DNA of 64,000 nucleotides from Devosia sp. FKR38 (GTDB taxonomy: Bacteria > Pseudomonadota > Alphaproteobacteria > Rhizobiales > Devosiaceae): assembly GCF_005222805.1 (NCBI RefSeq), contig NZ_STGC01000002.1:571836-635835 (forward strand), written 5' to 3'. The notes beneath the pieces are model-generated. The model had not been told where the DNA came from. It did no database searches and saw nothing but the letters and a program-made list of their open reading frames with translations. Within the stretch, counting starts at the first letter, position 1. Every line of letters begins with the position of its first letter. The translations under genes were made by a program, and so were the position numbers. Positions 55,169 through 63,942 of this stretch are shown piece after piece.

Positions 55169-57082
55169 ATGGCTAAAGTTATCGGTATCGATCTGGGCAC
55201 CACCAACAGCTGCGTCGCTGTTATGGATGGCACCAATCCCAAGGTCATCGAAAACGCGGAAGGGGCGCGTACCACCCCCTCGATGGTCGCCTTCTCCAAG
55301 GATGGCGAACGCCTGGTCGGCCAGCCCGCCAAGCGTCAGGCCGTGACCAATCCCGAAAATACCCTGTTTGCGGTCAAGCGCCTGATCGGCCGCCGCTTCG
55401 ACGATGGCGTTGTGGCCAAGGACAAGAACCTTGTGCCCTTCAAGATCGTCAAGGCCGACAATGGCGACGCCTGGGTCGAGGCATCGGGCGACAAGTATTC
55501 GCCCAGCCAGATCTCGGCCATGATCCTGCAGAAGATGAAGGAAACCGCTGAGTCCTATCTCGGCGAGACCGTCACCCAGGCCGTGATCACGGTTCCGGCC
55601 TATTTCAACGACAGCCAGCGCCAGGCCACCAAGGATGCAGGCAAGATTGCCGGCCTGGAAGTGCTGCGCATCATCAACGAGCCGACGGCTGCTGCGCTCG
55701 CCTATGGCCTGGACAAGAAGAACACCGGCACCATCGCGGTCTATGACCTTGGCGGCGGCACCTTCGACGTGTCGATCCTCGAGATCGGCGATGGCGTGTT
55801 CGAAGTGAAGTCCACCAATGGCGACACGTTCCTGGGTGGTGAAGACTTCGACATGCGTCTGGTCGATTACCTGGCCGACGAGTTCAAGAAGGAACAGGGC
55901 ATTGACCTGCGCAGCGACAAGCTGGCGCTGCAGCGCCTGAAGGAAGCCGCTGAAAAGGCCAAGATCGAACTCTCGAGCTCGACCCAGACCGAAATCAACC
56001 TGCCCTTCATCACCGCCGACGCCTCGGGTCCCAAGCACCTGACGCTCAAGCTGAGCCGGTCGAAGCTGGAAAGCCTGGTCGATGATCTGATCCAGAAGAC
56101 CATCGAGCCGTGCAAGATGGCCATGAAGGATGCCGGCGTCACCGCCGCGCAGATCGACGAAGTCGTGCTGGTGGGCGGCATGAGCCGCATGCCCAAGGTG
56201 CAGGAAATCGTCAAGCAGCTGTTCGGCAAGGAGCCCCACAAGGGCGTGAACCCGGACGAAGTGGTGGCGCTGGGCGCAGCCATTCAGGCCGGCGTGCTGC
56301 AGGGCGACGTCAAGGACGTGCTGCTGCTCGACGTGACCCCGCTCAGCCTGGGCATTGAGACCCTGGGCGGCGTGTTCACCCGCCTGATCGACCGCAACAC
56401 GACCATCCCGACCAAGAAGAGCCAGACCTTCTCGACCGCCGAGGACAGCCAGAGCGCCGTGACCATCCGCGTGTTCCAGGGCGAACGCGAAATGGCCGCC
56501 AACAACAAGCTGCTGGGCAATTTCGACCTGACCGGCATTCCGCCCGCACCGCGTGGCGTGCCGCAGATCGAAGTGACCTTCGACATCGACGCCAACGGCA
56601 TTGTCCAGGTTTCGGCCAAGGACAAGGGCACCGGCAAGGAACAGCAGATCCGCATCCAGGCCTCGGGTGGCCTGAGCGATGCTGACATCGAGGCCATGGT
56701 CAAGGAAGCCGAGCTGAACGCGGAGGCTGACAAGAAGAAGCGCGAGGCCGTCGAAGCCAAGAACCAGGGCGAAAGCCTGATCCACTCGACCGAAAAGTCG
56801 CTGGGTGAATATGGCGACAAGGTTTCGGCCGAGGACAAGGGCGCCATCGAGGCGGCCGTTGCCGATCTCAAGAGCGTGCTCGACGGCGACGACGCCGAGG
56901 CGATCAAGAGCAAGACCGAGGCGCTGGCCCAGGCATCGATGAAGCTGGGCGAGGCCATGTACAAGGCCAGCCAGGCGGAAGCCGAAGCCAAGGCCAATGG
57001 CACCGCCGATGACAGCGATGACGACGTCGTCGACGCCGACTTCGAAGAGGTCAAGGACGACGACGGCAAAAAGTCCGCCTAA
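55169..57082 (+). CDS. dnaK: Chaperone DnaK (Hsp70)
   Basis: DnaK is the ATP-driven folding chaperone that works with DnaJ and GrpE. The 637-aa protein begins [20 protein letters not shown]; the phosphate-2 motif is [14 protein letters not shown], the adenosine motif is [14 protein letters not shown], and the linker [13 protein letters not shown] joins the substrate-binding domain. The C-terminus is acidic ([16 protein letters not shown]). It is preceded by an RpoH-type promoter and followed by a terminator and a gene of unknown function before dnaJ. Confidence 0.98.
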   Translation: MAKVIGIDLGTTNSCVAVMDGTNPKVIENAEGARTTPSMVAFSKDGERLVGQPAKRQAVTNPENTLFAVKRLIGRRFDDGVVAKDKNLVPFKIVKADNGDAWVEASGDKYSPSQISAMILQKMKETAESYLGETVTQAVITVPAYFNDSQRQATKDAGKIAGLEVLRIINEPTAAALAYGLDKKNTGTIAVYDLGGGTFDVSILEIGDGVFEVKSTNGDTFLGGEDFDMRLVDYLADEFKKEQGIDLRSDKLALQRLKEAAEKAKIELSSSTQTEINLPFITADASGPKHLTLKLSRSKLESLVDDLIQKTIEPCKMAMKDAGVTAAQIDEVVLVGGMSRMPKVQEIVKQLFGKEPHKGVNPDEVVALGAAIQAGVLQGDVKDVLLLDVTPLSLGIETLGGVFTRLIDRNTTIPTKKSQTFSTAEDSQSAVTIRVFQGEREMAANNKLLGNFDLTGIPPAPRGVPQIEVTFDIDANGIVQVSAKDKGTGKEQQIRIQASGGLSDADIEAMVKEAELNAEADKKKREAVEAKNQGESLIHSTEKSLGEYGDKVSAEDKGAIEAAVADLKSVLDGDDAEAIKSKTEALAQASMKLGEAMYKASQAEAEAKANGTADDSDDDVVDADFEEVKDDDGKKSA

Positions 57083-57101
57083 GCGGCCTTTGCCAAGAGA
57101 T

Positions 57102-57133
57102 AAAGGGGTCCGGCATCTGCCGGGCCCCTTTTT
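57102..57133 (+). terminator. Rho-independent terminator after dnaK
   Basis: AAAGGGGTCCGGCA and its complement form a 14-bp stem with one G-U pair and a loop of 2 bases in the fully paired form (likely opening to 4), followed by T5. It separates dnaK from the downstream gene. Confidence 0.85.
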
Positions 57134-57162
57134 GTTTACCGGGGAAGTGGGTAAGGTGATCC

Positions 57163-57621
57163 ATGAACATTCCAGACCCCCAAAGCTTCACCGACCCTGA
57201 AAAACTGCGCAAGCTGATGGCCAATGCCGTCCGCCTTGGCTATGCCGACCTGGCCTTTGGCTGCCAGATGCGCATCGCCGAGCTGGCCGGCAACGCCCAT
57301 GACGGCGATATCGAACGTGAATTCTGGACGAGCCTGGTGGCCGCCGAGGAATTCCGCACCGCCGACAATGGCCGCGTCACGCGCCTGGTCAAGGTGCGGG
57401 CCAAGCACAAGCGGGTCGGCGCCGAGCGCGTGCTGGCCGACCAGATGATGGAAGAGGCGATCAGCGACGGCTTTGACCGTCTGGTGGCCGGCGGCAAGGC
57501 GGCGCTGACCAGCGAAGCCATCGTGATGCGCCACGAAGACAGTTTTAGCGTCGATGTGGTCAATGCCGCGCGCAAGAAGCTGATGGACAAGGGCGTGCCC
57601 GTCGCCGAGCTGCTGGGCTGA
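57163..57621 (+). CDS. Protein of unknown function between dnaK and dnaJ
   Basis: The 152-aa protein has no recognised domain, signal peptide or membrane helix. It is mostly helical and charged, with a leading Pro-rich stretch (MNIPDPQSFTDPEKLRKLM) and a conserved-looking HEDSFSVDVVNAARKKLMDKG segment near the C-terminus. It stands between dnaK and dnaJ, behind the dnaK terminator, so it may have its own promoter. A link to chaperone function is possible but not shown. Confidence 0.72.
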   Translation: MNIPDPQSFTDPEKLRKLMANAVRLGYADLAFGCQMRIAELAGNAHDGDIEREFWTSLVAAEEFRTADNGRVTRLVKVRAKHKRVGAERVLADQMMEEAISDGFDRLVAGGKAALTSEAIVMRHEDSFSVDVVNAARKKLMDKGVPVAELLG

Positions 57622-57933
57622 TCGAAACGCCAGAGTTTCACGTGAATCCATGAAGCGGCCCTGGAGCGATCCGGGGCCTTGTCATGTCTGGGCGGGCGTT
57701 TTGGGCGAATCAGGCGTGTTGAAGCGGGCGCGCGCAGTTGATACATCAGCGCCAATTGGTTTGCCCCAGGACGCAGTGACAGCCGCCGCTGGCGGAAAAC
57801 GACGCGCAATCGACGCCAAGGGCCACACAGGCGCCTCGGCCCCCTTGTGAGTCGGGCCGTTGATTGCCATCTAGGGGCCAGGTTCGGGCTGGGCGCGCGC
57901 GCCGCGACGGCAACGTATTGGAGACACAGGTTC
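57622..57933. other. 312-base gap before dnaJ
   Basis: No convincing gene is visible. The gap holds a parS-like 14-mer at 57635-57648, a hairpin GGCCCTGGA/TCCGGGGCC (one G-U pair) around 57656-57680 with a short weak T-tract, and the GGAG ribosome-binding site of dnaJ. No RpoH-like promoter could be found directly upstream of dnaJ. Confidence 0.5.
57635..57648 (+). other. parS-like 14-mer, copy 6
   Basis: GTTTCACGTGAATC lies 13 bases after the stop of the 152-aa gene, in the gap upstream of dnaJ. Confidence 0.55.
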
Positions 57934-59067
57934 TTGTCCAAACGGGATTTCTACGAGGTGCTCGGCGTCCAAAAGGGCGCCGATGACGCCGCTCTCAAGA
58001 GCGCCTACCGCAAGCTGGCCATGGTGCATCACCCCGATCGCAACCCGGGCGACGCGGCGGCCGAGGCGCGGTTCAAGGAAATCAACGAGGCCTATGACAC
58101 GCTCAAGGACGGCCAGAAGCGCGCCGCCTATGACCGGTTCGGCCATGCCGCCTTTGAAAATGGCGGCGGTCGGGGTCCTTCCGGCTTCGGGCCGGAGTTC
58201 AATTCGTCGATGTCCGATATCTTTGAGGACATTTTTGGCGACTTCATGGGCGGTGGCCGGCGCGGTGGCGGCGGCGGGGCCGCCAAGCTGCGCGGCAGCG
58301 ATCTGCGCTATAATCTGGAAATCAGCCTCGAAGAGAGCTTTGAGGGCCGCACCGTCGAGATCGACGTGCCGACCCTTGTGGGTTGCACCACCTGCGATGG
58401 CAGCGGCGCCAAGCCCGGCACGGGCACCCACACCTGCCGGCAGTGCAATGGCCATGGCAAGGTGCGCGCGGCGCAGGGGTTCTTCACCATCGAGCGCACC
58501 TGCCCGGTGTGCCAGGGCCGCGGCCAGATGATGGACCAGCCCTGCACCGATTGCGGCGGCCAGGGTCGCCGGCAGGAAAACCGCAAGCTCAGCGTCGATA
58601 TTCCCAAGGGCATTGAAGACGGCACCCGCATTCGCCTGGCCAATGAGGGCGAGGCCGGGCTGCGCGGCGGCCCGCCGGGCGACCTCTACATCTTCATCTC
58701 GCTGCGCCCGCATGACCTGTTCCAGCGCGATGGCGCCGATCTCTATGCCCGCGTGCCCATCGCCATGACCACCGCTGCCCTGGGCGGCGAGTTCGAGGTG
58801 CCCACGCTCGATGGCGCCCGCGCCAAGGTCAAGGTCGCCGCTGGTACGCAGCCGGGCCAGCGTGTCCGCCTCAAGGGCAAGGGCATGCCGGTGCTGCGCA
58901 GCAAGGATGTCGGCGATCTCTATGTGCAGCTCGACATCGAGACGCCCCAGGCGCTCAGCCGGCGCCAGCGCGAGCTGCTGGAAGAATTCGCCAAGCTCGA
59001 AACCGAAGAAACCAATCCCACCTCGGGCGGCTTCTTCGACAAGATCAAGAAGATGTTCGAAGCTTGA
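57934..59067 (+). CDS. dnaJ: Chaperone DnaJ (Hsp40)
   Basis: DnaJ is the J-domain co-chaperone of DnaK. The start is the TTG at 57934 ([12 protein letters not shown]), with GGAG about 10 bases upstream; the frame is open further but the extension has no family match. The 377-aa protein has a J-domain with the HPD motif (VHHPDRN near residue 35), a Gly/Phe-rich region, four CxxCxGxG-type zinc motifs ([32 protein letters not shown] near residues 150-215) and C-terminal domains. dnaK is 0.85 kb upstream. Confidence 0.96.
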   Translation: MSKRDFYEVLGVQKGADDAALKSAYRKLAMVHHPDRNPGDAAAEARFKEINEAYDTLKDGQKRAAYDRFGHAAFENGGGRGPSGFGPEFNSSMSDIFEDIFGDFMGGGRRGGGGGAAKLRGSDLRYNLEISLEESFEGRTVEIDVPTLVGCTTCDGSGAKPGTGTHTCRQCNGHGKVRAAQGFFTIERTCPVCQGRGQMMDQPCTDCGGQGRRQENRKLSVDIPKGIEDGTRIRLANEGEAGLRGGPPGDLYIFISLRPHDLFQRDGADLYARVPIAMTTAALGGEFEVPTLDGARAKVKVAAGTQPGQRVRLKGKGMPVLRSKDVGDLYVQLDIETPQALSRRQRELLEEFAKLETEETNPTSGGFFDKIKKMFEA

Positions 59068-59109
59068 GGCGGGAACGAAATCGCTCCGGTGGAGCGATTT
59101 CCCGCCTCA
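59065..59109. terminator. Extended hairpin at the dnaJ stop
   Basis: TGAGGCGGG pairs with CCCGCCTCA and AAATCGCTCC with GGAGCGATTT, giving two stacked stems (9 and 10 bp) with a 4-base bulge and a GGT loop. It begins on the dnaJ stop codon and has no T-run. Confidence 0.5.
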
Positions 59110-59178
59110 AGGCCATAAGGGCTATGCCCGCATGGCACGCGGGTGCCCCCCGCTCGGCCCCCTGTGTTGCCGCCCCGC

Positions 59179-59586
59179 TCAGGCGGGCGGCATTTGGCTC
59201 ATATCCATCCAGACATATTCCCAGACATGGCCGTCGACATCGGCGATGGCGCGGGAAAACATGAAGCCATAGTCCTGCGCGTCGCGGGTCTCGCGGCCGC
59301 CGGCCGTGAGCCCGGCCTCGGCAATGGCATCGACCGCTGCGCGGCTGTCGCATGACAGGGCATAGAGTGCCTGGGTCTGCAGCATGGGATCGGGAATGGG
59401 CGCGCTGGAAAACTGCTTGAACTTGTCATGGGTCAGCAGCATGACGAAAATGCTGTCGCTGATGACGATGCAGGCCGCCGTCTCGTCGGTGAACTGCGGA
59501 TTGTGGTCAAAGCCCAGGGCCTTGTAATAGGCCATGGCCGCCGGCAGGTCGCGCACGGGCAGGTTGACGAAAAGCATTGTCGACAT
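59179..59586 (-). CDS. VOC-family (glyoxalase-like) protein
   Basis: The 135-aa protein has a single vicinal-oxygen-chelate fold: MLFVNLPVRDLPAAMAYYKALGF at the N-terminus and a C-terminal ADVDGHVWEYVWMDMSQM. The metal-binding Glu/His pattern of true glyoxalase I is only partly kept (the WEYVW Glu remains). The start is ATG 59586 with AAGGAG 8 bases upstream; the longer frame to 59601 adds 5 residues. It resembles the lactoylglutathione-lyase-like proteins of unknown substrate. Confidence 0.86.
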   Translation of the reverse strand: MSTMLFVNLPVRDLPAAMAYYKALGFDHNPQFTDETAACIVISDSIFVMLLTHDKFKQFSSAPIPDPMLQTQALYALSCDSRAAVDAIAEAGLTAGGRETRDAQDYGFMFSRAIADVDGHVWEYVWMDMSQMPPA

Positions 59587-59708
59587 GGCAGTCTCCTTCA
59601 CATTGGCAGTGGGGCCTTACTGGTCCCGGCGGTCCGATGGTTCGGACAACGCCCTTGCCTCTACGGTCGAGCCGGGCCAGTTTCGACATTCCATGACACG
59701 AGGTCGGC

Positions 59709-60254
59709 ATGAAAACGGCACTGACGCTATCCGGATCCATCCGCAAGGGATCGGTCAACACCATGCTGCAGGCGCAGATGGGCAGAAAACTGACCGAGGC
59801 GGGCGTTGCGGTCAATGCCATTAGCCTCGGTGATTTCCCCATGCCGATCTTTAATGAAGACCTTGAGCCCCATGGCGTGCCCGAGGCGGCCGTGCAACTG
59901 GCCGAGTTGTGGCGCAGCCACGACATCGTCTTCATCGCCAGCCCCGAATATAATGGCGGGCTGACGCCGCTGCTGGTCAATGCCGTCACCTGGGTCAGCC
60001 GGCAGCGCCCCAGCCCCTTCCGCCACGCCATCTTCGGCATTGGCGGGGTCAGCTCGGGCAAATATGGCACCATCTGGGGCCTCAGCCATCTGCGCGAATC
60101 CCTCACCAAAATGGGCGCGCTGGTGGTGCCGACCCTCCTGGGCATCGGCCCGGCCGATCAGGCCTTTGACGAAAAGGGCGAACTGGTCGAGCCGGCCATT
60201 ACCCGCAAGGTCGAGCAGATGGTCACTGAGCTGACCAGCTTTTCGCGAGGCTAG
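59709..60254 (+). CDS. NADPH-dependent FMN reductase family protein
   Basis: The 181-aa protein has the FMN_red flavodoxin-like fold: LTLSGSIRKGSVNTML near the N-terminus binds the FMN phosphate, and the IASPEYNGGLTPLLVNAVTW motif near residue 78 is characteristic of the family (ArsH/chromate-reductase type). The natural electron acceptor is unknown. It precedes the histidine-phosphatase gene by 4 bases, so the two are co-transcribed. Confidence 0.88.
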   Translation: MKTALTLSGSIRKGSVNTMLQAQMGRKLTEAGVAVNAISLGDFPMPIFNEDLEPHGVPEAAVQLAELWRSHDIVFIASPEYNGGLTPLLVNAVTWVSRQRPSPFRHAIFGIGGVSSGKYGTIWGLSHLRESLTKMGALVVPTLLGIGPADQAFDEKGELVEPAITRKVEQMVTELTSFSRG

Positions 60255-60258
60255 GCCC

Positions 60259-60864
60259 ATGCTGGCGCTCTATCTGACCCATCCGCAGGTGCGCATCGAC
60301 GCCAAGGTGCCGGTGCCGCTGTGGGGCCTCAGTGACGAGGGCCGCCAGCGCGCCGAAGCCTTTGCCGCAAGGGGCGTAGTGCCGATGGGCGCGATGGTCT
60401 TTTCCAGCCGCGAGACCAAGGCCATGGAACTGGCCGAAATCCTCGCCGCCGCCTGTGGCGCGCTGGTGCTCACCGATCATCTGATGGGCGAGAACGATCG
60501 CAGCGCCACCGGCTTTCTGCCGCCCGCGCTGTTCGAGGCCACCGCCGATCGCTTCTTTGCCCATCCGCGCGACAGTGCCGATGGCTGGGAGCGCGCCATC
60601 GATGCGCAGCGGCGCATCGTCCATACGGTGACCACGGCGCTGGCCGGGGTGCCCAAGGGCACGCCGGCAGTGTTCTGCGGCCATGGCGCGGTGGGCACGC
60701 TGCTGAAATGCCATGTCGGCGCCCGCCGCATCGACCGGCGCGAGGACCAGCGGCGCCTCGCCCATCCGGGCGGCGGCAATGGCTTTTTCTTCGATCTGGA
60801 CGCAGGCCATCTGGGCTGCGACTGGACCGCCATGGAAGATCTCAAGCCCGGCTGGTTTGCCTGA
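60259..60864 (+). CDS. Atypical histidine-phosphatase-superfamily protein
   Basis: The 201-aa protein has the histidine-phosphatase layout, but the catalytic RHG is replaced: LTHPQVRID near residue 6 keeps His but has Thr in place of Arg. The downstream SSRETKAMELAEIL and the second catalytic-site FCGHGAVGTLL (about residue 138) are retained. The loss of the RHG arginine makes normal phosphatase activity doubtful; family members of this type are described in alphaproteobacteria. It lies between the FMN reductase and pyrF. Confidence 0.82.
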   Translation: MLALYLTHPQVRIDAKVPVPLWGLSDEGRQRAEAFAARGVVPMGAMVFSSRETKAMELAEILAAACGALVLTDHLMGENDRSATGFLPPALFEATADRFFAHPRDSADGWERAIDAQRRIVHTVTTALAGVPKGTPAVFCGHGAVGTLLKCHVGARRIDRREDQRRLAHPGGGNGFFFDLDAGHLGCDWTAMEDLKPGWFA

Positions 60865-60929
60865 AGCCGTTGCGGCGCGCGGCAAATTGGTCTAGTCCGG
60901 GCTGATCAATCGACATCGGAGGAAAGACC

Positions 60930-61628
60930 ATGGCTGGCCAACTCATCGTGGGTCTGGACGTTTCGTCCCGCGCACGCGCCGAGGAGATCGTCGCGCTTCT
61001 GGGCGACAGCGTCGATTTCTACAAGATTGGCTACCAGTGCTTTTATGGCGCCGATGGCTTTGCCCTGGGTAAGGATCTGCTCAAGGCGGGCAAGAAGGTG
61101 TTCTTCGATCTCAAGCTGCTCGACATCGACAATACGGTCGAAAAGGGCGTCGCCGCCATCGCCGAGACCGGCGCGACCATGCTGACCGTCCATGCCTATC
61201 CGCAGTGCATGCGCGCTGCCGTGCGCGGCGCGGCCGGCAGCGGCCTCTGTGTGCTGGGCGTCTCGGTGCTGACCTCGATGGATGATGCCGATCTCCTCGA
61301 AGCCGGCTTTGCCCGCGATACGGCGGGCCTGGTATCCCTGCGCGCCGAGCAAGCCCGCGACGCCGGCATTGGCGGGCTGGTGGCTTCCGCCCAGGAGGCG
61401 CAGATGGTGCGCTCGATCGTCGGGCCCAAGATGGCCGTGGTCACCCCCGGCATTCGCCTCGCCGGCGGCGAGAAGGGCGATCAGAAGCGGGTGACCACCC
61501 CCGCCCAGGCGCTTAGTGCCGGCGCCAGCCATCTGGTGGTGGCGCGCCCGATCATCGAAGCCGCCGATCCTGCCGCCGCTGCCCGGGCGGTCCTGGCGGA
61601 CATGAACAGCGGGACGCGCCTGGCATGA
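60930..61628 (+). CDS. pyrF: Orotidine 5'-phosphate decarboxylase
   Basis: PyrF carries out the last step of UMP synthesis. The 232-aa protein starts after a CGGAGGAAAG ribosome-binding site. The active-site Asp-x-Lys-xx-Asp motif is [11 protein letters not shown] near residues 56-66 and the phosphate-binding [15 protein letters not shown] near residue 173 is intact. The stop overlaps the start of the next gene by 4 bases. No other pyr gene is in the window. Confidence 0.95.
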   Translation: MAGQLIVGLDVSSRARAEEIVALLGDSVDFYKIGYQCFYGADGFALGKDLLKAGKKVFFDLKLLDIDNTVEKGVAAIAETGATMLTVHAYPQCMRAAVRGAAGSGLCVLGVSVLTSMDDADLLEAGFARDTAGLVSLRAEQARDAGIGGLVASAQEAQMVRSIVGPKMAVVTPGIRLAGGEKGDQKRVTTPAQALSAGASHLVVARPIIEAADPAAAARAVLADMNSGTRLA

Positions 61629-62392
61629 CGAGCTATTCCGCCTGCATCGAAATGCTGTTCGTCCCCGAGACGGCTGACTTTGCCCAGCGCATCAGCCTGG
61701 CCAAAGGCGCCGGCTTTGACCGCGTCGAATTCTGGATGTGGTCCAACAAGGATCTCGACGCCATCGAACGCGCCCTCAGCGACACCGGCGTGCAACTGGC
61801 CGGCATCGTCGCCGAGCCCTTTGCCGAGCTGACGCGGGAAACCGACCATGACCGGTTCCTGGCTGGTCTGGAAAAAAGCCGCGACGTGGCGCTGCGCCTG
61901 GGCGCCCCGATCCTGATCTGCCAGTCCGGGCCGCTGCTGGCCGGTGTCGAGCGCGCCCGCCAGCATGAGGCGCTGACCAGTGCCATGGCCCGCTCGGCCG
62001 ATGTGCTCCAGGGCAGCGGCGTGCGCCTGGCGCTCGAACCGCTCAATGATCGCGTCGATCACAAGGGCTATTATCTCACCAGCACCACCGAGGGTCTCGC
62101 CATCTGCGCCGCCGTCAACCGGCCCGAGATCGGGCTGACCTATGACATGTACCATTCCATGGTGATGGGCGAAGACCCCGAAGCGGTCCTCGCCGGCGGA
62201 CTCGACCACATCTTTCACGTCCACATCGCCGATCACCCCGGCCGCAACCAGCCCGGCAGCGGCACGCTGCCGCTCAAGCAGAAACTCGCCTGGCTCGAAG
62301 CACAGGGCTATGCCGGCCCCGTCGGGCTGGAGTTCAAGCCGACGGGGACGACGGCCGATGCGCTGGCGATGATGCAGGGGAGCTTGGGCTGA
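61625..62392 (+). CDS. Hydroxypyruvate-isomerase-like sugar isomerase (AP_endonuc_2 fold)
   Basis: The 255-aa TIM barrel protein resembles hydroxypyruvate isomerase (Hyi) and related sugar-phosphate isomerases. It has [29 protein letters not shown] at the N-terminus, the metal-binding [16 protein letters not shown] around residues 138-153 and the [11 protein letters not shown] segment near the C-terminus. The natural substrate is not certain. It is translationally coupled to pyrF by a 4-base overlap. Confidence 0.86.
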   Translation: MTSYSACIEMLFVPETADFAQRISLAKGAGFDRVEFWMWSNKDLDAIERALSDTGVQLAGIVAEPFAELTRETDHDRFLAGLEKSRDVALRLGAPILICQSGPLLAGVERARQHEALTSAMARSADVLQGSGVRLALEPLNDRVDHKGYYLTSTTEGLAICAAVNRPEIGLTYDMYHSMVMGEDPEAVLAGGLDHIFHVHIADHPGRNQPGSGTLPLKQKLAWLEAQGYAGPVGLEFKPTGTTADALAMMQGSLG

Positions 62393-62431
62393 CGTCCTAA
62401 AGGTCCCGCTCGAGCGGGAAGGGATAGGCGA

Positions 62432-63193
62432 CTAGGCCTGATCTCCGCAGCCCAGTTCAACTGGATAGGGGCAAGGCTCCCAGAGGTCGACCAGGCCGAG
62501 GCGGTTGACGTTGTGGGCCTCCCACTGTCGTAGCTGGGCTCCAATTGCCGCGCGATCCCCTGATTTACACAGCGCTGCGAGTGCTTTGAGCTCACCAAGC
62601 AAGTCCAGATACTCCGTCGCCAGGCGCGAAGTTACTTGTCCCAAGCGGCTATTGGGCCGTTTGGCGAGCAACCGCCGGCCTTCAGCCAGCTCGTTCAGAT
62701 AGGCAGCCTCAGTCCGGCGGACCCAATCATCGATGACTTTCGCCGCTTCGGCCATCCGCCCTGCCGCCGCCAGTGCGGGACCGTGGTAGGCGACAAGGCT
62801 GTCTAGCCGCGTGAGACCGGTCACGTCGCCGAACCCAGTGCTGCCCTGCGTCTTGTCGAGAAGCGCCTCTATGGACGGAACTTGGTCGAGTCTGCCCGTT
62901 AGGGTCTGCAAGACATTGGCGTTCAAGCTGGTCTCGAAGTCGATATCGGTCGTATAGCCAACCCATATCTCGTCGAACCAGGGACGCCCGCGCCAAAAGG
63001 GCGGCGATGGCAAAAAGTCGATATACCAGTAAGGCTTGGGGTGGTTTTTGTCCCAGGAAGCACCGTTGAAATAAATCCAGCGCAGGACGTGGCGCACCGG
63101 CCGCACCACCAGCATGCGCTTACGCAAGATAAGGTCACTGCGCTGCTGGAGAACGGGCCTCAGCCAACGATTGACCTGCGCTGCTGTGGTCAT
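62432..63193 (-). CDS. Tandem paralogue B, unknown function
   Basis: I do not recognise a family for this 253-aa protein. It is a diverged copy of its upstream neighbour: both begin MTTAA(Q/E)V and share an R-hydrophobic block near residues 15-40 (RMLVVRPVRHVLRW), a YHGPALAAAGRMAEAAKV helix pair near 150 and a C-terminal DLWEPCPYPVE motif. The start is ATG 63193, whose ATGA overlaps the stop of the other copy by 4 bases. No signal peptide or membrane helix is seen. The frame further upstream is antisense-like and not used. Confidence 0.72.
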   Translation of the reverse strand: MTTAAQVNRWLRPVLQQRSDLILRKRMLVVRPVRHVLRWIYFNGASWDKNHPKPYWYIDFLPSPPFWRGRPWFDEIWVGYTTDIDFETSLNANVLQTLTGRLDQVPSIEALLDKTQGSTGFGDVTGLTRLDSLVAYHGPALAAAGRMAEAAKVIDDWVRRTEAAYLNELAEGRRLLAKRPNSRLGQVTSRLATEYLDLLGELKALAALCKSGDRAAIGAQLRQWEAHNVNRLGLVDLWEPCPYPVELGCGDQA

Positions 63194-63942
63194 GGGCTCC
63201 GCTCGAGCGGGAAGGGCGTTGGTTCCCAGAGATCGAGAACATTCCAGCGCTCCAGACCCTGCTGCTCCCAACTGTGCAGGAGGGCGACAACCCCGGCTCG
63301 GTCTTGGCCGGCGGATAGCCGCCCCAGCGCTCTGAGATCTTCTAGAAGGGCAAGTTGATGATTGGCCAACGCGACAGCGTCCCGCCCGATGCCGCGCTCT
63401 CGATATCCAGCGATCTGGCGTTCACCCTCGGCACGCAGTGCTTGCCATCGCGGTTCGTGTTGGCTGACAAAGCCTAGCGCGACATCAGCGGCCTCTTCGA
63501 GGCGGCCCAAGGCCGCCAGAACGGGGGCGTGATAGTCAGGGAAATCCTGCAACCGCTCCCAGTTCCCAAAGACCAGAGCTGGCCTTTCGCCCGTCGTGGT
63601 CGCGTCAAAGAAATGGTTCAATGACGCCAGCGGCTTGAGCTTTTCGTCTATGGCGCGTGCCGCCAGTTCGATCAGGGATTTCGTGAATCCTTCCTCGTTC
63701 GATCGCCCGACAAGCAGGTTGCCTCGCCACTTGCCGCCAAAAGTTGCGGCGGGGGGCGTGAAGGGGACAGACGCAAACCAGTAAGGCCGGGGCAGTGTCT
63801 TGTCCCATGATCCCGGAAATGACAGGCCGCAGACGACGTGTCGTATCGGCACAAGAAACAAGTCTCGCCCGCGCAAAACGATGTCATCCCTGCTGGATGT
63901 GAGGGCGCGTGTCCATTTTTTGACTTCAGCTGCAGTCGTCAT
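63190..63942 (-). CDS. Tandem paralogue A, unknown function
   Basis: The 250-aa protein is the first of two tandem paralogues. It shares with the next gene the MTTAA(E/Q)V start, the DLFLVPIRHVVCG block, the YHAPVLAALGRLEEAADV helices and the C-terminal DLWEPTPFPLE motif. Between these, the sequences have diverged strongly. No recognised domain, signal peptide or membrane helix is found. Its stop overlaps the start of the second copy by 4 bases, so the pair is one transcriptional unit that continues toward the right end of the window. Confidence 0.72.
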   Translation of the reverse strand: MTTAAEVKKWTRALTSSRDDIVLRGRDLFLVPIRHVVCGLSFPGSWDKTLPRPYWFASVPFTPPAATFGGKWRGNLLVGRSNEEGFTKSLIELAARAIDEKLKPLASLNHFFDATTTGERPALVFGNWERLQDFPDYHAPVLAALGRLEEAADVALGFVSQHEPRWQALRAEGERQIAGYRERGIGRDAVALANHQLALLEDLRALGRLSAGQDRAGVVALLHSWEQQGLERWNVLDLWEPTPFPLERSP

